In this document: positions 63,621 to 64,000 of the stretch, piece after piece
Numbering within the stretch: the first letter of the stretch is position 1
How the letters are laid out: each line of letters opens with the position of its first letter
Assembly: GCF_002699205.1 (NCBI RefSeq)
Contig: NZ_PABT01000049.1
Span: 183,266-247,265 of the forward strand
From: Allomuricauda sp.
Lineage (GTDB): Bacteria > Bacteroidota > Bacteroidia > Flavobacteriales > Flavobacteriaceae
Direction: 5' to 3'
DNA length: 64,000 nucleotides
The notes under the pieces: model-generated
Databases searched by the model: none
What the model was told of the DNA's origin: nothing
Seen by the model: only the letters and a program-made list of their open reading frames with translations
Position numbers and translations under genes: made by a program

Positions 63621-64000
63621 ACAATGAAGAGTTTGATCCTGGCTCAGGATGAACGCTAGCGGCAGGCCTAACACATGCAAGTCGAGGGGCAGCGGGGAAA
63701 AGCTTGCTTTTCTGCCGGCGACCGGCGCACGGGTGCGGAACGCGTATGGAACCTGCCCCTGTCAGGGGAATAGCCCAGGGAAACTTGGATTAATGCCCCA
63801 TGGTATCATTTTATCGCATGATAGGGTGATTAAAGATTTATCGGACAGGGATGGCCATGCGTACCATTAGTTAGTTGGTGGGGTAACGGCCCACCAAGGC
63901 AGCGATGGTTAGGGGCCCTGAGAGGGGGATCCCCCACACTGGTACTGAGACACGGACCAGACTCCTACGGGAGGCAGCAGTGAGGAATATTGGACAATGG
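63621..64000 (+). rRNA. 16S ribosomal RNA, first ~380 bases
   Basis: GAAGAGTTTGATCCTGGCTC at 63626 is the conserved 5' end; CTAACACATGCAAGTCGA follows, and ACTCCTACGGGAGGCAGCAG near 63960 is the universal 338-357 site. The gene runs off the right end. By alignment to the E. coli 5' end, position 1 falls near 63621. Sequence type is Flavobacteriia. An ORF in the track (63649-63870) is a chance frame within it. Confidence 0.98.

Noticed and set aside
63649-63870. 73-aa ORF at the right edge
   Set aside because: Lies within 16S rRNA.

Overview
The window is a contiguous chromosome segment of a marine-type Flavobacteriaceae bacterium. The first ~380 bases of a 16S rRNA gene at the right edge, the SusC/SusD pair, the TonB-dependent receptor with a carboxypeptidase-regulatory-like N-terminus, the GSCFA/DUF4230/DUF5522-type proteins and the TAnnTTTG promoter elements all point to Bacteroidota, class Flavobacteriia. 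The overall gene content resembles the Muricauda/Allomuricauda group; that genus-level statement is inference, not a computed placement.

Layout. 1-450: end-truncated two-helix membrane protein, then der. 1829-9769: an operon of penicillin-binding protein 1C and a thioester-bearing bacterial alpha-2-macroglobulin. 9945-13633: small lipoprotein, then a five-gene minus-strand operon M23 peptidase-MerR-LemA-TPM-TPM. 13738-18836: alaS and three downstream genes. 18804-25522: aromatic amino acid hydroxylase, DUF4136, a 52-residue DUF5522 protein missing from the ORF track, a small HExxH protein, an ACC-deaminase-like PLP enzyme, a glucosaminidase-LysM protein, a triplicated intergenic repeat and hemL. 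25750-31066 is accessory: a Gp37/TcmP three-Cys-motif pair, a fulvocin-C-like cysteine-rich precursor with a membrane thioredoxin, and a DUF3307-SatD pair behind three evenly spaced operators. 31245-45911 is mostly core: Spy-like protein, DUF5117-type metalloprotease, an FDPY-repeat secreted protein, SLC13 permease, TonB receptor, lysS, thioredoxin, membrane LuxR regulator, YqaE, lipB. 46246-50001 is an AT-rich restriction-modification island. 50444-63325 is envelope-related: OmpA protein, large lipoprotein, rnhB, SusC/SusD and a putative porin. An rrn operon starts at the right edge.

How the parts relate. Much of the segment serves the cell envelope: PBP1C with alpha-2-macroglobulin, M23 peptidase, glucosaminidase, OmpA, porin and two TonB-type receptors. 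The accessory blocks (25.7-31.1 kb and 46.2-50.0 kb) are AT-rich and sit beside remnants of dispersed hairpin repeats. They carry conflict-type functions: bacteriocin-like peptide, restriction-modification, and the poorly understood TcmP pair.

The most interesting points are: the fulvocin-like operon and its leader repeat, which is also found in front of tcmP; the two paralogous proteins expected to be restriction subunits opposite a single adenine methylase; three 20-bp palindromes at exact 28-bp spacing before satD; and a two-hairpin repeat family with compensatory stem changes, one copy of which lies inside the loop of a terminator. All assignments come from reading the sequence; no database search was run.
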